Assembly: GCF_029962835.1 (NCBI RefSeq)
Contig: NC_080573.1
Coordinates: 85,970,001 to 86,034,000, forward strand
DNA length: 64,000 nucleotides
DNA from: Magnolia sinica
Lineage: Eukaryota; Streptophyta; Magnoliopsida; Magnoliales; Magnoliaceae
Direction of reading: 5' to 3'
This document shows positions 34,498-46,154 of this stretch, one piece after another. The notes beneath the pieces were generated by a model. That model saw only the letters and a list, made by a program, of their open reading frames with translations. It was not told the DNA's origin and searched no databases. Position 1 is the first letter of the stretch; each line of letters starts with the position of its first letter. Both the position numbers and the translations under genes were made by a program.

Positions 34498-35220
34498 CTA
34501 TTAATTAAAGGATACTACATCATATTAGCATTAGCACTCTAATACCTTAAAAATTTACATTAAACCCTAAATTAGTCACCCAACTAGAGTTGGATAGATT
34601 ATAATACTTTCATATTCCCATTTAAACGCCCACGTTGAAAATCTGACAGCATCTCCCCATATCTCTCAAGATTAGCTGATCTTCCATTTCATTCCAATGC
34701 TAATTATCTAAGCAATGTGAAGATATTTGACATGAGAAATAAAAAGGAAGAAACATATCTAAGGAGAAATGGGGAGATGGAGCACATATCAAGTTTGAAT
34801 ATTTAATAGGTTATATGAAAGCATATTATCTATCTAACCTTGAACTATCTAAAATGAGACAATTTGATCGATTTCTATGCTTCCAAAAACACACATTATA
34901 TCTATGTTTGGCCACATAAAAATCCTCAAATGGGCAACTACTTATCTAACTCACAATAATAAGCTAAGCAAAAAAGTAATGTAATCCATACATATTAAGC
35001 TAACCATCTAATGCACAATAATAAGCGAAGTAAAAAATAATAAATCCATATGTATCAAGCTAACTATTTGATGCATAAGAATAGGCTAAGCAAAAAAAGC
35101 AATGTAATCCATACATATTAAGCTAACTATCTAATGCACAGTAATAAGCTAAGCAATAAACAATGTAATTCATAATTTATAAAAAATAAACCATTAATTG
35201 TTTAATTAAAATAAATTAGC
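34498..35220. other. hAT element interior, no gene
   Basis: AT-rich. A diverged ~60-bp phrase 'cacaataataagctaagcaaa' recurs four times between 34953 and 35160. The rest is featureless. Confidence 0.5.
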
Positions 35221-35436
35221 AATTTAGGATTTAGGGTTTAGGGATTAGGGTTTAGGGTTTAGGCCTTTAGGGTTTAGGGATTAGGTTTAAGGTTTAGGTT
35301 TTAGGATTTAGGGTTAACATTAGGTCTTAGGTTTACGGTTTAGGTTTAAGAATTAAGGTTTGGGGTTAGGGATTCGGTTTTAGGATTTTGGGTTAGGTTT
35401 TAGTGTTTGGGGTTTATATTTAGGGATTAGGGATTA
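35221..35436. repeat. Interstitial telomere-like tract (TTTAGGG sense), left part
   Basis: TTTAGGG, GATTAGGG and GTTTAGG units. Closer to the canonical plant telomere than 605-3192. Interrupted by the element at 35437 and resumed at 39868. Confidence 0.9.
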
Positions 35437-38400
35437 TGTCACGCCCCAGACTCACAAGGAACCTGATAGCCAATTTCAACCGCAACAGTCTCCGTAATAC
35501 CCCATTCTCGGCTCTTGAGACAGGTTCAGATCCTGAGATCCTACAAGGAGGATTTCTATATTATAAATTCGATTCAATCAAGCATACATAAGATTATAGC
35601 AAGTAAATTTCAGGAATATAACCACAGGAAACACATTGCAAAATCCATTAAGAATTAAAACCTTTCAGGTACAAAGGCTCAAAAGGAAATACAGAATGAA
35701 AGAAGGGAAAGGAAAGGTCCGCAACAAGTCCTCAGCTCGCGCCAATCTAATGCTCCACCGCTATTGTGACGACCTCGGATCTTTTGCACGCATCAATCGT
35801 GCATAAGCTTATAGAAAGCTTAGAGGGTGGTAAAGGTGTGTGACAATGGTGTACAGAAGAATACAGGGAAATGCAGAAGGGAACATGAACAATGTCGAAG
35901 CTAATAGCCATACTGAGGCTAAGCTATGAATGCAGGAAGCCGTACCAAGGCTATGCAATGAAATACATGAGTGCTGGACGCCATGCTAGGGCGATGCAAT
36001 ATAAGGCTTATATAACCGATACAATGAAATGCGAAATAATGTCAGTCCTCATATCCAATCTACATATCAAGCACAGTTCCATCATAAGGAATCCATCGGG
36101 GTCAAATACACTATGAGATGACTACCGCTCTCTAAGACCCGCACAGTTAAACGAGCGTAAGAGACCTCACTACCCGTCCGTGGACAGCCAATCACCAACG
36201 AGGCTCGACGGTAGCGGACCCATTTACGAGCTGGTCAGATTCAGCCTAGCTATGCCCCCTCACTCAGGTGGGTAAGGCTAAACTCCATCTCAACCGACCT
36301 CGCAACAGTGGGAGTCGCAGCCTAACGGTATAAGGCACTCAGGTGCTCATGATTTCCACTCGGTCTCGGCGTTGAGGCTTCTCCTTGGTACCGTAAAGGT
36401 TTAGGGGCTTTTACCCAGGGATATCCTATGCACCCCAAATGGTCAAGTATCATTTTTGGTATCCATACACGGCTATCCACGAATAAACCTATAGAGGCTA
36501 TGGTCTTGATAAAGCAAGGGCAAATATCCACATGCTATGCAATGCCATATGCATGAATCACACAATCACCTATGCATCAATCCCAAGCATCTATTATGCT
36601 CGAGAGGGGAAAACTCCATCTCTTGGGGAGATACCAATATGTCCTACACAATGGCATAACCATGACCATCATATCTCAACCAAGCATGCATATGATACAT
36701 ATGGGAGTGGGCCATGAAGATGAGTAAGGGTGTTGATGAGGTGAATGAGAAGATGCACTCTCTACCTACCTAAGAAGGGTTTAGGTACTTAACAAATTCC
36801 TCGTAAGGGATATAACCTCTAGTGGAGGGCCATTTACCTGGGGTAGCCCACGAGACTAATCATACAAAACTACGGGCCTAGATAATATAGATGAGCCTAG
36901 CAAGAGACTAAGGTGGGCGTCATTCAACCACTCTTAGACACTAATGGGCCTAGAGGGGTCCAAATGAGAACTTTCAACCACCATTTCCTTAAGGCATAAC
37001 CAATCATACATCACATAGCTATGAGGCCTAAGGCCCATATTCAAACCATATGTACATAAGTCCCATATAAGGCATAAGGAATTCGGCTAATACCACCATC
37101 AACAATCATGGGCCCAAAGAGAGGAATCAAGGCCCAAGGCCCAAATCCCAATGGCCATAGGATCTATGCATTTAGCTGGACTTAGTGGGCAGCCCATGTA
37201 CACAAATATATGGCCCAAAACAAGTTTAAGTTGGGTGGATTGGGCTCCACTACATCAGCCTAATAATTAACTAAGTGAGCAACCAAGGGCCCAATACCAC
37301 TCTTATCTCTACCCATAAGTCCATCAAAATGGTAGAAGATCAGCCCAACATATGGCTGACCAAGGTGGGATGTTCTAGCCCAATCTGGGCCCACTAGGAA
37401 GTCCCAAAAATCTGGTCTATACTTGAGTCCACAAAAGATCATCAATGGGTGGCCCAAACAAGCATTAAGTAATCCTAAGAAAATACTAAATTATGAGGGA
37501 GCAATAAGTACCCAATTCCCTCAATGTGGTGGGCCCCACATCTAATAAAAATTTAGCAATATACATGTACATTTAATGCCTATAGCTGGACTTTCAATCC
37601 ACCTAATTTCCTGGGCCTATTGAGGCCCAGAAACTTGTCAAAGTGTGAGGGAATTAATCCCATAAGGGCTAGCACTTCTTATAGAGAGCCCCCACCAGAT
37701 GGAGGAGGGGATTTGTCATTTCAACATAAGTGGGCCTGCTGCTAGAACACAGGCCCAGCAGTAGCCCAAGGCATGGGTGTCCCAAGGGTGGGACGGTCCA
37801 AGGCCATGGACGGCCTAGCCAAATACACATCAAGGTGGGTTCCACACGCCCTAATGGTGGGCCACATAGGGGACGCCCACTTAAGGTGGACCCACCCACA
37901 TGGGCCCCACAAAAAGAGAGGGACGGCAAGGATGGAAAACATACATCATGCTAGGCCTAGGCTAGGGACGACCAACATGGTTGGACGTCCAGTCATGCTC
38001 GCTGGTCCATTTGGTTGGCCTCACAACTATGGCCCCAAAGGCCTCTAAAACATCACAAGGTGGGCCCCACAATCATGCACAAAAACCCCAATGGGCTGGG
38101 CCCAATTACCGCTACAAACATGGAGAGGACAACAAGGTAGAAAAATTCAGCAATGTACATGTTCATGTCCTAAATTTGGGCACTCCAATGGAGTGGGTCC
38201 ATGGCCTCTATAATTCTTGAAATTGAGGACCAAAGTCCCTCATCATGTCTACAACAAGATGGAACCCAGAAATATGGTCCACCTTGATCAAAATAATTTA
38301 TGAATTAATGTTTTCTTGAGGCAATGTTGCTGGATTGCACAACAAAAAAATCTGGTAGTCCATCACATTGGCCTACCCTTTTGGAGTCTCAAATGGGGTT

Positions 38401-39867
38401 GGTTGGTGCTGAAATTTGGTATGCTTATAGGTGGGATATACACCTTCAAGAATCATATATTATATAGTATCAAGCACCCTATTAAAAGTCCAAAAATCAG
38501 GCCCCAAGATGGTTCAAAAATCTGTCCAGACAGTTCTGGACAACAACATATATTTGATTTAAATAAATAATACACACTATTTAAAAGGAGATTTAATCCC
38601 ATAAAATCATGGTTTGGTCCACCCTAGTGGGCCCCACAAACTTCTAGACCATCCCCACCATAAAAACACCTTTACATATACCCCATTTTAGAGGATTTTG
38701 GAGCCACACGTCCAAGGGTGGACTGCCATGGGCGTCCTCCCACTTTAGATGGTCTGGATTTTGTTGGTCCACAAGGTAGGCCACACACTCATGATCAAAG
38801 ATGAATTAACAAGAAAAGAAGAAGAATACGGCCACAAGGGAAGGATATCCACCTCATTGAGGTCCTTCCCTTCATCACACATACATACACATTTCACTAT
38901 CATAAGATGTATAAGATCTACATGATTAAGGCTATCTACTTGGGATTTATGGTAAAGATGCAATCTGCACCAAGGATCAATGGTCTATATGACCCAAAGA
39001 TCCCTGATCTAAGGAAGAAAAAGGCATGGAGGGATTCATGGAGAATGGTCCCTTACATGCAACATGCATGCAATGTAGGATGGGCTACAAGCTGCATCCA
39101 TGGAGACTTGGGGCCACCACCATCACTTGATGGGCCCCACAAGCTCCAACATGAAAAGAAAGATGAAGAATAAGAAATTTACAATGCATGTACACCCACT
39201 TAAGCAATCAAGCTCCAAAGTTCTACCATCTTCATCTACAAGCTCTAAGGAAAGTGGATCTATGGTTGAGATGAGTTGAAAAAGGTGGGATTGGGAGGTA
39301 TTTGGGGTAGCAAGGGCTGAAAATAAGGGGGAGGTGGGACATTGGAAGGTTAGCAAAGGGAGGGGAGAAAGAGAGTTAGAGAGAAATAAGAGGGAGAGAG
39401 AGTTGCTTGGGAGGTGTAGGAGAGTAATGATTACTCTCTCTACCTAGGTTAGAGAAAAGCATCATTAGGCTAGGGTGATATAAATAAGGTTGCTAAGAGG
39501 GTATAGGTTCATAAGGTGTAGGGTTGTAAGGTTTCTAGAAACCTACACTAGGGGTGACATCATCCATCACATGCACATGGGAAAACGTGTGGGGTGGGGT
39601 CCACCATCCACACATCAAGGGTCCATATCAAACGTTGCCCACAACTTGAGATGTACATGTCCGATTCACGCACGGGACGCAGCGTTGGAACCGCGGCGCC
39701 GATAAGGACGAAATGACATAGGTTTCGGGTTGATTCCAGTTGGGTCAACATGACTGAACTTGAGGACGACCGCAAACACTATCTGTAGGTCGCAGGTCGC
39801 CAGAATTCGACCGGTAGGACCGCGTGACCTAAAGAAACGGCATGCACACTTGGGTTATGGTCTTACA
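35437..39867 (-). mobile_element. Solo LTR-like element, 4.43 kb, inserted in telomere-like repeats
   Basis: Starts TGTCACGCCCC, ends GGTCTTACA. Flanked by a perfect 'gatta' duplication (35432-35436 and 39868-39872). Relatives occur at 47839-54994 (opposite strand) and from 62525. A TATA-like 'ttatttatatcacc' on the minus strand near 39475, followed by a leader of GA/CT repeats, sets the direction. The interior (36700-39200) is filled with 'tgggccca' phrases and has no element protein. Very long LTRs like this are known in Tekay/Del-type chromoviruses; that assignment is inference. Confidence 0.85.
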
Positions 39868-39962
39868 GATTAGGGTTAGGGTTATGGTTAGGTTTTAGTG
39901 TTTAGGTTTAGGTTTAGGGATTAAGGATTATGGTTTAGGGTTTAGGGCTAAGGGTTAGGTTT
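39868..39962. repeat. Interstitial telomere-like tract, right part
   Basis: Continues 'attagggttagggttatgg' then TTTAGG variants; the same tract as 35221-35436 before the insertion. Confidence 0.9.
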
Positions 39963-40170
39963 TAGCCCGGTCGCACCCGAATTAGTTGGGATGCACCACC
40001 GGCATCTTAGCCGCACCCAAATAGCCTGAACACACCACAGTGAGTCTGGCCACACCCCAGCCAGCCTAGACTCATCACAGCATGCCCAGGTTGCACCTGA
40101 GACAACCCAGACGCACCATAGCGAGCTCAGGCACACCCGAGCCAGCTCAGACATACACTAACCAGCCCGA
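39963..40170. repeat. GC-rich minisatellite, ~40-bp unit
   Basis: Four to five units containing 'cacaccacagtgag', 'cgcaccatagcgag' and similar, each followed by 'ccagcc'-type text. It lies at the end of the telomere-like tract, in the hAT right subterminal region. Confidence 0.7.
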
Positions 40171-40656
40171 CTAAATCAAATTTAATAATTAAAAAAATAC
40201 TTAAAAATTACACGTTGATCAGGTGGTCAGGTGGGTGTGATTGTTGATCGAGCGGCTGCTGCCTGTCGAGGCATGGACTCAAAATATAAGGGAGGGAGGG
40301 AGTGGAGAGGAGACAGAGAGAGGAGGAGGAGGAGGGCTATTGGATGGGTTTTCGGATCGGGTAGGTTCGATCGGGTGCGGGTATACAGCGGGTAGGGGTA
40401 GTGTAGAGAGAAGAAGATTAGGTTTGTTTTATATACCCTACCTGACAACCCAAGTCGAGTAAGGTTTAGATCGGGTCGGGTCTGACCGGATTGAGTTTCG
40501 GGTCGAGTTACTACGTAACTCGAACTCAACTCAGTATGCTTTCGGATCCGGCTAATGCTACTCGGTTCGAATCGAATCAACCATTCAGTTCGGGTCGAGT
40601 CGGGTCTAACCGTGTCGGATGAGTCAAGTCGTCCCATGCCTAGCTCTATCTACAAT

Positions 40657-42474
40657 AAAATATAGATGTATATCAATTTAAACTTTAGTTTTTGATAGAT
40701 AAGAACTTTACTTTTAGTTTCTCCTTATAATCATATTAATGTTTTTCTAGGTGATCATTCTACTATTTATCTTTGTCATTGATAACTTATTCTGATTTTC
40801 TTTATTTTTAAAATCTCTATTACAATTTTTAAGATTACTTCCTCAAGAAGAGTTAGGTTTTGAGCATTCCTTGGTTATTTTGGCCTAAGTCTTTTTCTTT
40901 CTTCCACCCAAGAAGTACATCAGTATTGATGACTCTTTCATTGACATTGGTTAGGAATTCTTTTGCATTCTCTTTTTTGGTATACTCTTAAGAAAATATT
41001 TGGAAATTAGACCCAATGAGAATAGAAATATTGTTTAATTTGGAGGTAACATATCCAATATTTATAATTGTGACAAAAAGGTGCAAAAGTCATTAATAGA
41101 TAGAAGATCCGATCAAACATTAAGTATCAATAAAGTGACATTTCATTATACTAAACCTTAATCTAATCAATGGGGGCAATTGACTAGCTTATCTAGGATA
41201 ACGGGCCTAATCATCAAATCATGTTATGAAACCCAATGCATCATTGCGACCCATTCCTTTAGGCCAAGATCGCAACATGCGGACAATCTTCACAATATAA
41301 AATTGGTTGACTATCCATAACACAAGTTTAAATGGTCCAATACCTTTGTGGCAAGATGGGTTAATTGATCTCACGCTATTAATCATCTAACTCACCCCAT
41401 TTAGCTCCAGTCAGACAACAAATTCGTTTGAATCGAATACCACGTGTTTGGAGGCAAACGCCACTTTATTTATTCTTAACACATGACTTTGAATGTAAGT
41501 ACTGATGGGCAACATTAATCACGACTACTTTGGTGGAACGCATAACCAAAGATACCCACTAATTCATAAAAACTACAATCTCACCCAATCTGTCCCTAAT
41601 GAATATTCTCTATGTTCATTGGACAGAGATTGGTAAACCTGACCACAGGATCACTTATCTTTAAGATGTCTAGCTACTGTAGCTGTGGGTCCTTAATGTC
41701 TGCATGGGCATGACACCCATAAATTTGTCCGTTACTTTTTAGTCAGGAAAAGCAGGCCTAAGTGACCTATCGCCTAAGGGCTTAATCAAACTGAAGGTCA
41801 CATTAAGTGGAAATTGTTATCTTTATTTGGTTTGAACAATAAGATTAAATATACTCTTTTGCAGGTTATAAAAGTTTTAGTTGTATTAGTTTATATACCT
41901 TTCAAGGTTTACTGGTCGTTTTAAGAAGAATCATATATAATCATTGTCCCTATACTAAATAACCTTATTGCAATCTAAAATTGGCTACACATATAAGGGA
42001 ACCTTAATATAATTACAAAGCTGGTGCAAATAATTCTACAGTGACAGTACTTTGATTAAGTACCCTGGGATAATGCAGCAGAAGAATGGACCATATTTAT
42101 TGAGTTGGCCTTTGCCTTGCGATCCAGCCCAGATACACATGATCCAATGGTCTGCCCAAAGTTTTTTTGTTTTCCCTAAAATCACAAGGCATAAGCAAAT
42201 GAGTTTGACTATCATATTTTGGCCCATTAAGAGGCCCTATGAGTACAGTACCTAATAAATGAATCCAAGCAACTGGTCTTGCCTACAAAGTTAGGCCCAC
42301 CAACGATTTCTGAATTTAATAGAGTTGATTGAGTTTCTTTTTAGCCTTATTGTAAATGAATTCTTTTACGAGTGGCTCCTCTTCGTCATGTAAGATGTGG
42401 GCCCCACCTATTTTAATCAACATGAAGAAGGCCCTTAGGGACGCAGACACCAATTTACCAGCCCATCTTCAGGG
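40657..42474. other. No intact gene; possible old copia debris
   Basis: AT-rich, with a probable copia gag scrap (see 40858-40990). The rest, including 41000-42474, holds nothing I recognise. Confidence 0.4.
40858..40990 (-). pseudogene. Possible Ty1-copia gag fragment
   Basis: The minus strand reads 'NAKEFLTNVNERV' near 40940-40975, similar to the 'AKEFL' block in plant copia Gag. Short and isolated, so the call is weak. Confidence 0.35.
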
Positions 42475-42526
42475 TTTTTTTTTTTTTTTTTTTCTTCCTT
42501 CTTTCTTTCTTTCTTTCTTTCTTTCT
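42475..42526. repeat. Poly(T) plus (TTTC)n microsatellite
   Basis: A T run followed by about eight CTTT units. Confidence 0.95.
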
Positions 42527-43311
42527 CCAACCATTACTGCCCATTTACAAATATAGAACCCAAAAACCAAATCTATCACCACTTGTTTCATTAAGATGAC
42601 CACATGATATATACATGGCCCACTATCAAAGCCCTTTTGATTCATAGCAGTAACCCATCACACAATAGTCCATGCACTAAGAGATCCCAAAATTCCAACA
42701 GTAGTATTAGCACATTTTTATAGACATCTCTTCAATATTCTTATGGTCCTTTTTTTAAAAAAAAGATTGACAAGGTGGTCTAACTCAAATGCAGAAAACA
42801 ACATTCATCCATTGATCAATCCGAACTGTGCAAAAGGTGAAACACATCATTAAAGAATTAAAGATCACACGAGAATAAGACACAGACGATCTATTTATCA
42901 CGAGAACAAAACAGTAAATCCAAATGGAAAGAAAAAAAGATGGTCCAAGTGGATTGGCAGCGAAAAGGAGACTATCCAATCTTTCTTATACTAGGCAATG
43001 TGGTCCGCTTAAAAACGGTCTACTTGTGCCATATCTCATCCATTGGTCTTAGCGGTATGGCTGCAGGCACCCTCGAAACTAGCCTTAAATCCAAAGCCCA
43101 AAATTTGCAAATCCACGGTCAGGATTCACCAATTGGCACCTGGACATTGGTACAAGAAATGAAAATAAGATGGGTCACCTTACTGGAGAGATTTGGGCCC
43201 TGAATGTGAGTGCTGTATAAAGAGCCGACAAGACAAGGATGCAGGCTCATAATCAGGCCTCATCACTAGTTCTCTTCCCAAACATCACATTCTTGTGCAT
43301 GATGCATGATA
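42527..43311. other. Unassigned sequence
   Basis: No gene or clear repeat. An 87-codon open frame at 42940-43203 has no recognised motif. Confidence 0.4.
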
Positions 43312-43567
43312 CTCTGATGCCACTATTAACGACAACGCAACTCAAAACCAGGATCACAACCATCTGAATAGAAGCGTACCTTAATCCAGCATTAATTTTG
43401 ATGGCTGAAGTTTGCGTAGGTCTTCCGCTCCTGATCACCGCCTATTGGATTTCCAAGCTTTTTAGAAGAGGTGAGAGGAGAGGGGGACCACGGACACTCC
43501 ACCTCCATCTTGTTTTCGGCGGCCCGACCCATTGAGAGCGCTAGAGAGACCCATTTCTACTTATGAT

Positions 43568-44299
43568 TAGGGGTGTTAATGGGCTAGGCTCAGGCCTACC
43601 AAATTCAGACTTAGAATAGGCCCGGCCCAACGGCCCAGCCAGAACAGTTTAAAATTGGGGCCAAGACTAGAGCTGTACGAACCAAGTTAGCTCGGTTAGC
43701 TCACTTGACTTTACTCGAAGAAGCTCAATTCGACTCGGTTCGAAATTGAGTTCGAGCTGATTTTTTGAGCTCAAAAAAATTTCGAGTCGAGTTCAAGCTT
43801 GCCCGAGATCGACTCGACTCAGATCAAACCCCGACTTGAATCGAACTCAGATCGAATCAGTTCGGTGACTCGGTTATTTTGATATTGATGTTGCTTATCA
43901 AGTGTTTGATGAAATGACTCAATGAAGTGTCTGCCGGTGGTGAGTAAGGTGTGTATATGAAACAAACACCGTTGTAACTTGATTTTTATCTTGCCCACTG
44001 AGTGTTTGATAAATACCTATAAATTACTGTTGTTGTTTTACATACTGTGAGAAATTGAAAGTGCACTCTACATGTTTGAAAAAATGCTGCATAGGCTCGA
44101 TTTTGGCTCGAACTCACCCAAGCTGTTGACCGAAACCGAGCTGAGCTAGCTAGTTAGGCTCGAGGACCAAGCCGAGCCGAGTTCAAGCTGGGGTCAGCTA
44201 GTGGCCGAGCCAAGTTGAGCTGTGCCAGGCTCGACTCGGTTGTACTCGTATACAGCTCAGGCCAAGACTAACCCGCGGCCGTTGATAGTCTTACTAGCG
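43568..44299. mobile_element. Outer hAT-type non-autonomous element
   Basis: Left end 'taggggtgttaatgggc'. The right end carries 'gcggccgttgatagtc', a diverged inverse of the left. Flanking 8-mers 'cttatgat' and 'ctagcgat' agree at 5 of 8 sites. The core 'ggcccggcccaacggccc' type text is typical of plant hAT MITEs. It is missing from the partner repeat at 24701-25440, which confirms an insertion. Confidence 0.55.
43668..44260. mobile_element. Inner hAT-type non-autonomous element
   Basis: Inserted in the outer element. A perfect 8-bp duplication 'gccaagac' is at 43660-43667 and 44261-44268. Ends: TAGAGCTGTAC left and, inverted, CTGAGCTGTATAC right. The interior is full of 'gctcgag/ctcgact' words and has no gene. 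Confidence 0.8.
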
Positions 44300-44453
44300 A
44301 TTGAAAGAGTTGGTATGGTACTTCTACAGTTCAACAGTGTTTATATCATGGCCCACATCTGTGGGCCCCATCTGATGGATGTATAGATAATCCAAACCTT
44401 CCATTCCATGACTGAGGTGGCCAATGACATGTATGGCCCAACAATTTCTTACA

Positions 44454-44506
44454 ACGACTCGTAGCACTCTTTAACTTCTAATGCTTTGCTAGCAGTGGAG
44501 CGCAAC

Positions 44507-44546
<40 letters not shown>

Positions 44547-45486
44547 CCAATCCTTGCATGAGATCAAAGGGGTCGGTCGTGTTTCTAAAATCCACGTTGA
44601 TTATCAGGTGTGTGACCCAATTTTACACTTGAAAGCCAGCTAGCCAGCTCCATGGGTCGGTCATGACTGGAAACCGTATACGGCACAACGTTCACCCTTC
44701 AAGCCGTTTCACTTGGAATGGCTCACCTGAATCACATAGTACCTAATTTTTGAGCCGCACACTTAAAATTTTCATGGCATGTAATGGTTTGAGTGAATTT
44801 CACCTAATTATCACATTGAACCATTACAAAACAACGTTGGACATCTCTTTCCCAATCGTTTCCTTCGGTGTGGCCCACTTGAATCACAAGTGGCTTGATA
44901 TTTGGGCCATGGGCATAACAATGGATGACCCAATTGATGGTCAAAGTGGATTATACACATCATAGTGGGACCCCTAAAAAATCTAGGGTGGGTGACCAAA
45001 ATTTTCACATATTATGGCCCACTTAAATCATGGATGTGGCCAAAATTTTAAACTTGGGCGTAACATGTGCTGACGCTTTTGATGATTGAAATAGATTTTA
45101 GAAGCACATCATGGTGGGGCCCATCCGAGCCAACCACCTATTTTGAATGACTGGTGGGACGCCCAATCATAAATCGGGATAGTTTATTCAATATTAACAA
45201 TGGGATCTAGTGATGATGCAAAAATCACCCTCACTAAGTGACCCTAACCCTAATGGACCAAATTTGTTACAACCATCCACTGTTTACAGCCATAGATCAC
45301 ATGGTAAGAATCATCAAACTAAACTCTTACTTTGGAATCATAAGCAATACAGAGTGGGATCTACAGAAGTTCAAAGACAACGATTGGAGCTATTTTATTT
45401 CTCCACTCAATTTTGGTTGTATATTTTCCATATTGTTGATCAGACACTTAGGATCATCCCATTGGCATGGATTTACACCATGGCTT
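44454..45486. other. Intergenic, dispersed-repeat-like
   Basis: Phrases such as 'gtggcccacttgaatca' repeat at about 44868 and 45015 ('atggcccacttaaatca'). No gene recognised. A (GA)n tract lies at 44511-44542. Confidence 0.45.
44511..44542. repeat. (AG)n microsatellite
   Basis: Sixteen AG units. Confidence 0.95.
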
Positions 45487-46036
45487 TGACGCAGGGTAGG
45501 GCATGATGAGGACGATCTCCATCTTCCTTGAACGATAAACACCTTGAATCTATAAGGCCCACTTAAATCTACAAAAAAAAAAAAAAAAACCTCAAAATCA
45601 TGAGAGAAATAAGGAAAATTTTGAGAAATTTAATTAAAAGCTATTCAAATAGTTACGTTTGCATACTTAAACGCTCTTAAACAAATCCTAAGACACAATT
45701 AGAAAAAAAAAGTTTAACACATAAAGAAACAAAAATTGAAAAATGCACAAATTTCCACATTTTGTTAATTAATCAGAATGGCATAAAACGTCCAGAGACT
45801 AAACCCCATAAATTGAATTTGTGCCAATCGATTGATATGATTGGTCGATTGATGGAACTGAGTAAAAATTTTCCACTAAGCATCCAAATTTCGATCGATC
45901 GACCGATGAATTGATTGATTTGATTGGTCTGCTCGATCGACCTCGATTAATTGAACTATGCTGAAACTTTGTTGATTTCTTTTTGAACTTCTTCCGGTCC
46001 ATTTATGATGGGTACATGCTTGCTCCACGTTCTACA
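45487..46036 (-). repeat. 3' LTR of the minus-strand Ty3-gypsy element
   Basis: On the minus strand it starts TGTAGAACGTGG and ends TGCGTCA, 550 bp, the same length as the LTR at 9947-10496. It shares 'agtctctggacgttt', 'catcttccttga' (plus sense) and a palindrome cluster, here TCGATCGATCGACCGATGAA-like at 45820-45950. Confidence 0.8.
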
Positions 46037-46154
46037 TTAGCTCCCCTCTACTTTAAAAAAAAAAAAAAAAAAACTCGTCCTCAAGTTATTTTCTAGCTCT
46101 CGTTTATTATGCTCGTACAGGTCTTTCACATTAAACATCCATGAGATCTCCACT
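46037..46154 (-). pseudogene. Gypsy integrase C-terminal end and polypurine tract
   Basis: Minus-strand text 'VEISWMFNVKDLYEHN' matches 'MEISCTFNVVDLYEYY' of the copy at about 9845. It then gives 'LRTSF' and 'KVEGS' before 'agtagaggggagc', the polypurine tract touching the LTR. An A-run has disturbed the end. Confidence 0.75.

Larger units (their letters stand above)
26904..40648 (-). mobile_element. Composite hAT transposon with nested insertions
   Basis: Left end TAGAGCTGGGCATTG at 26904; right end is its near reverse complement (TAGAGCTAGGCATGG on the minus strand) ending at 40648. Flanking 8-mers 'tttacaac' (26896-26903) and 'tctacaat' (40649-40656) agree at 6 of 8 sites, the length expected for hAT. 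Both subterminal regions are rich in GACTCGA/GGGTC words. Inside is a hAT transposase in pieces (28470-34497, minus strand). Removing the two LTR-type insertions leaves about 6.1 kb. The mobility machinery is broken by stops. Confidence 0.65.
43312..44453 (-). repeat. LTR-like repeat with nested MITEs, pair with 24701-25440
   Basis: Same family as 24701-25440; ends in 'aatttcttaca' at 44453. Near 43312 'tactctgatgcca' is the complement of a diverged Met-initiator primer site, suggesting a minus-strand LTR whose internal side lies to the left. It is enlarged relative to its partner by the hAT-type insertion at 43568-44299. Confidence 0.5.

Noticed and set aside
37669-38220. Several overlapping 66-91 residue frames
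   Set aside because: They overlap on both strands in GC-rich 'tgggccca' repeat text inside an LTR-type element, with no domain and no start context.
39948-40637. Minus-strand frames of 68 and 136 residues
   Set aside because: They cover the 40-bp minisatellite and the GACTCGA-rich hAT subterminal region; the composition is repeat-driven.
40858-41900. A complete copia element
   Set aside because: Only a short gag-like phrase is readable; no LTR pair, primer site or pol was found.
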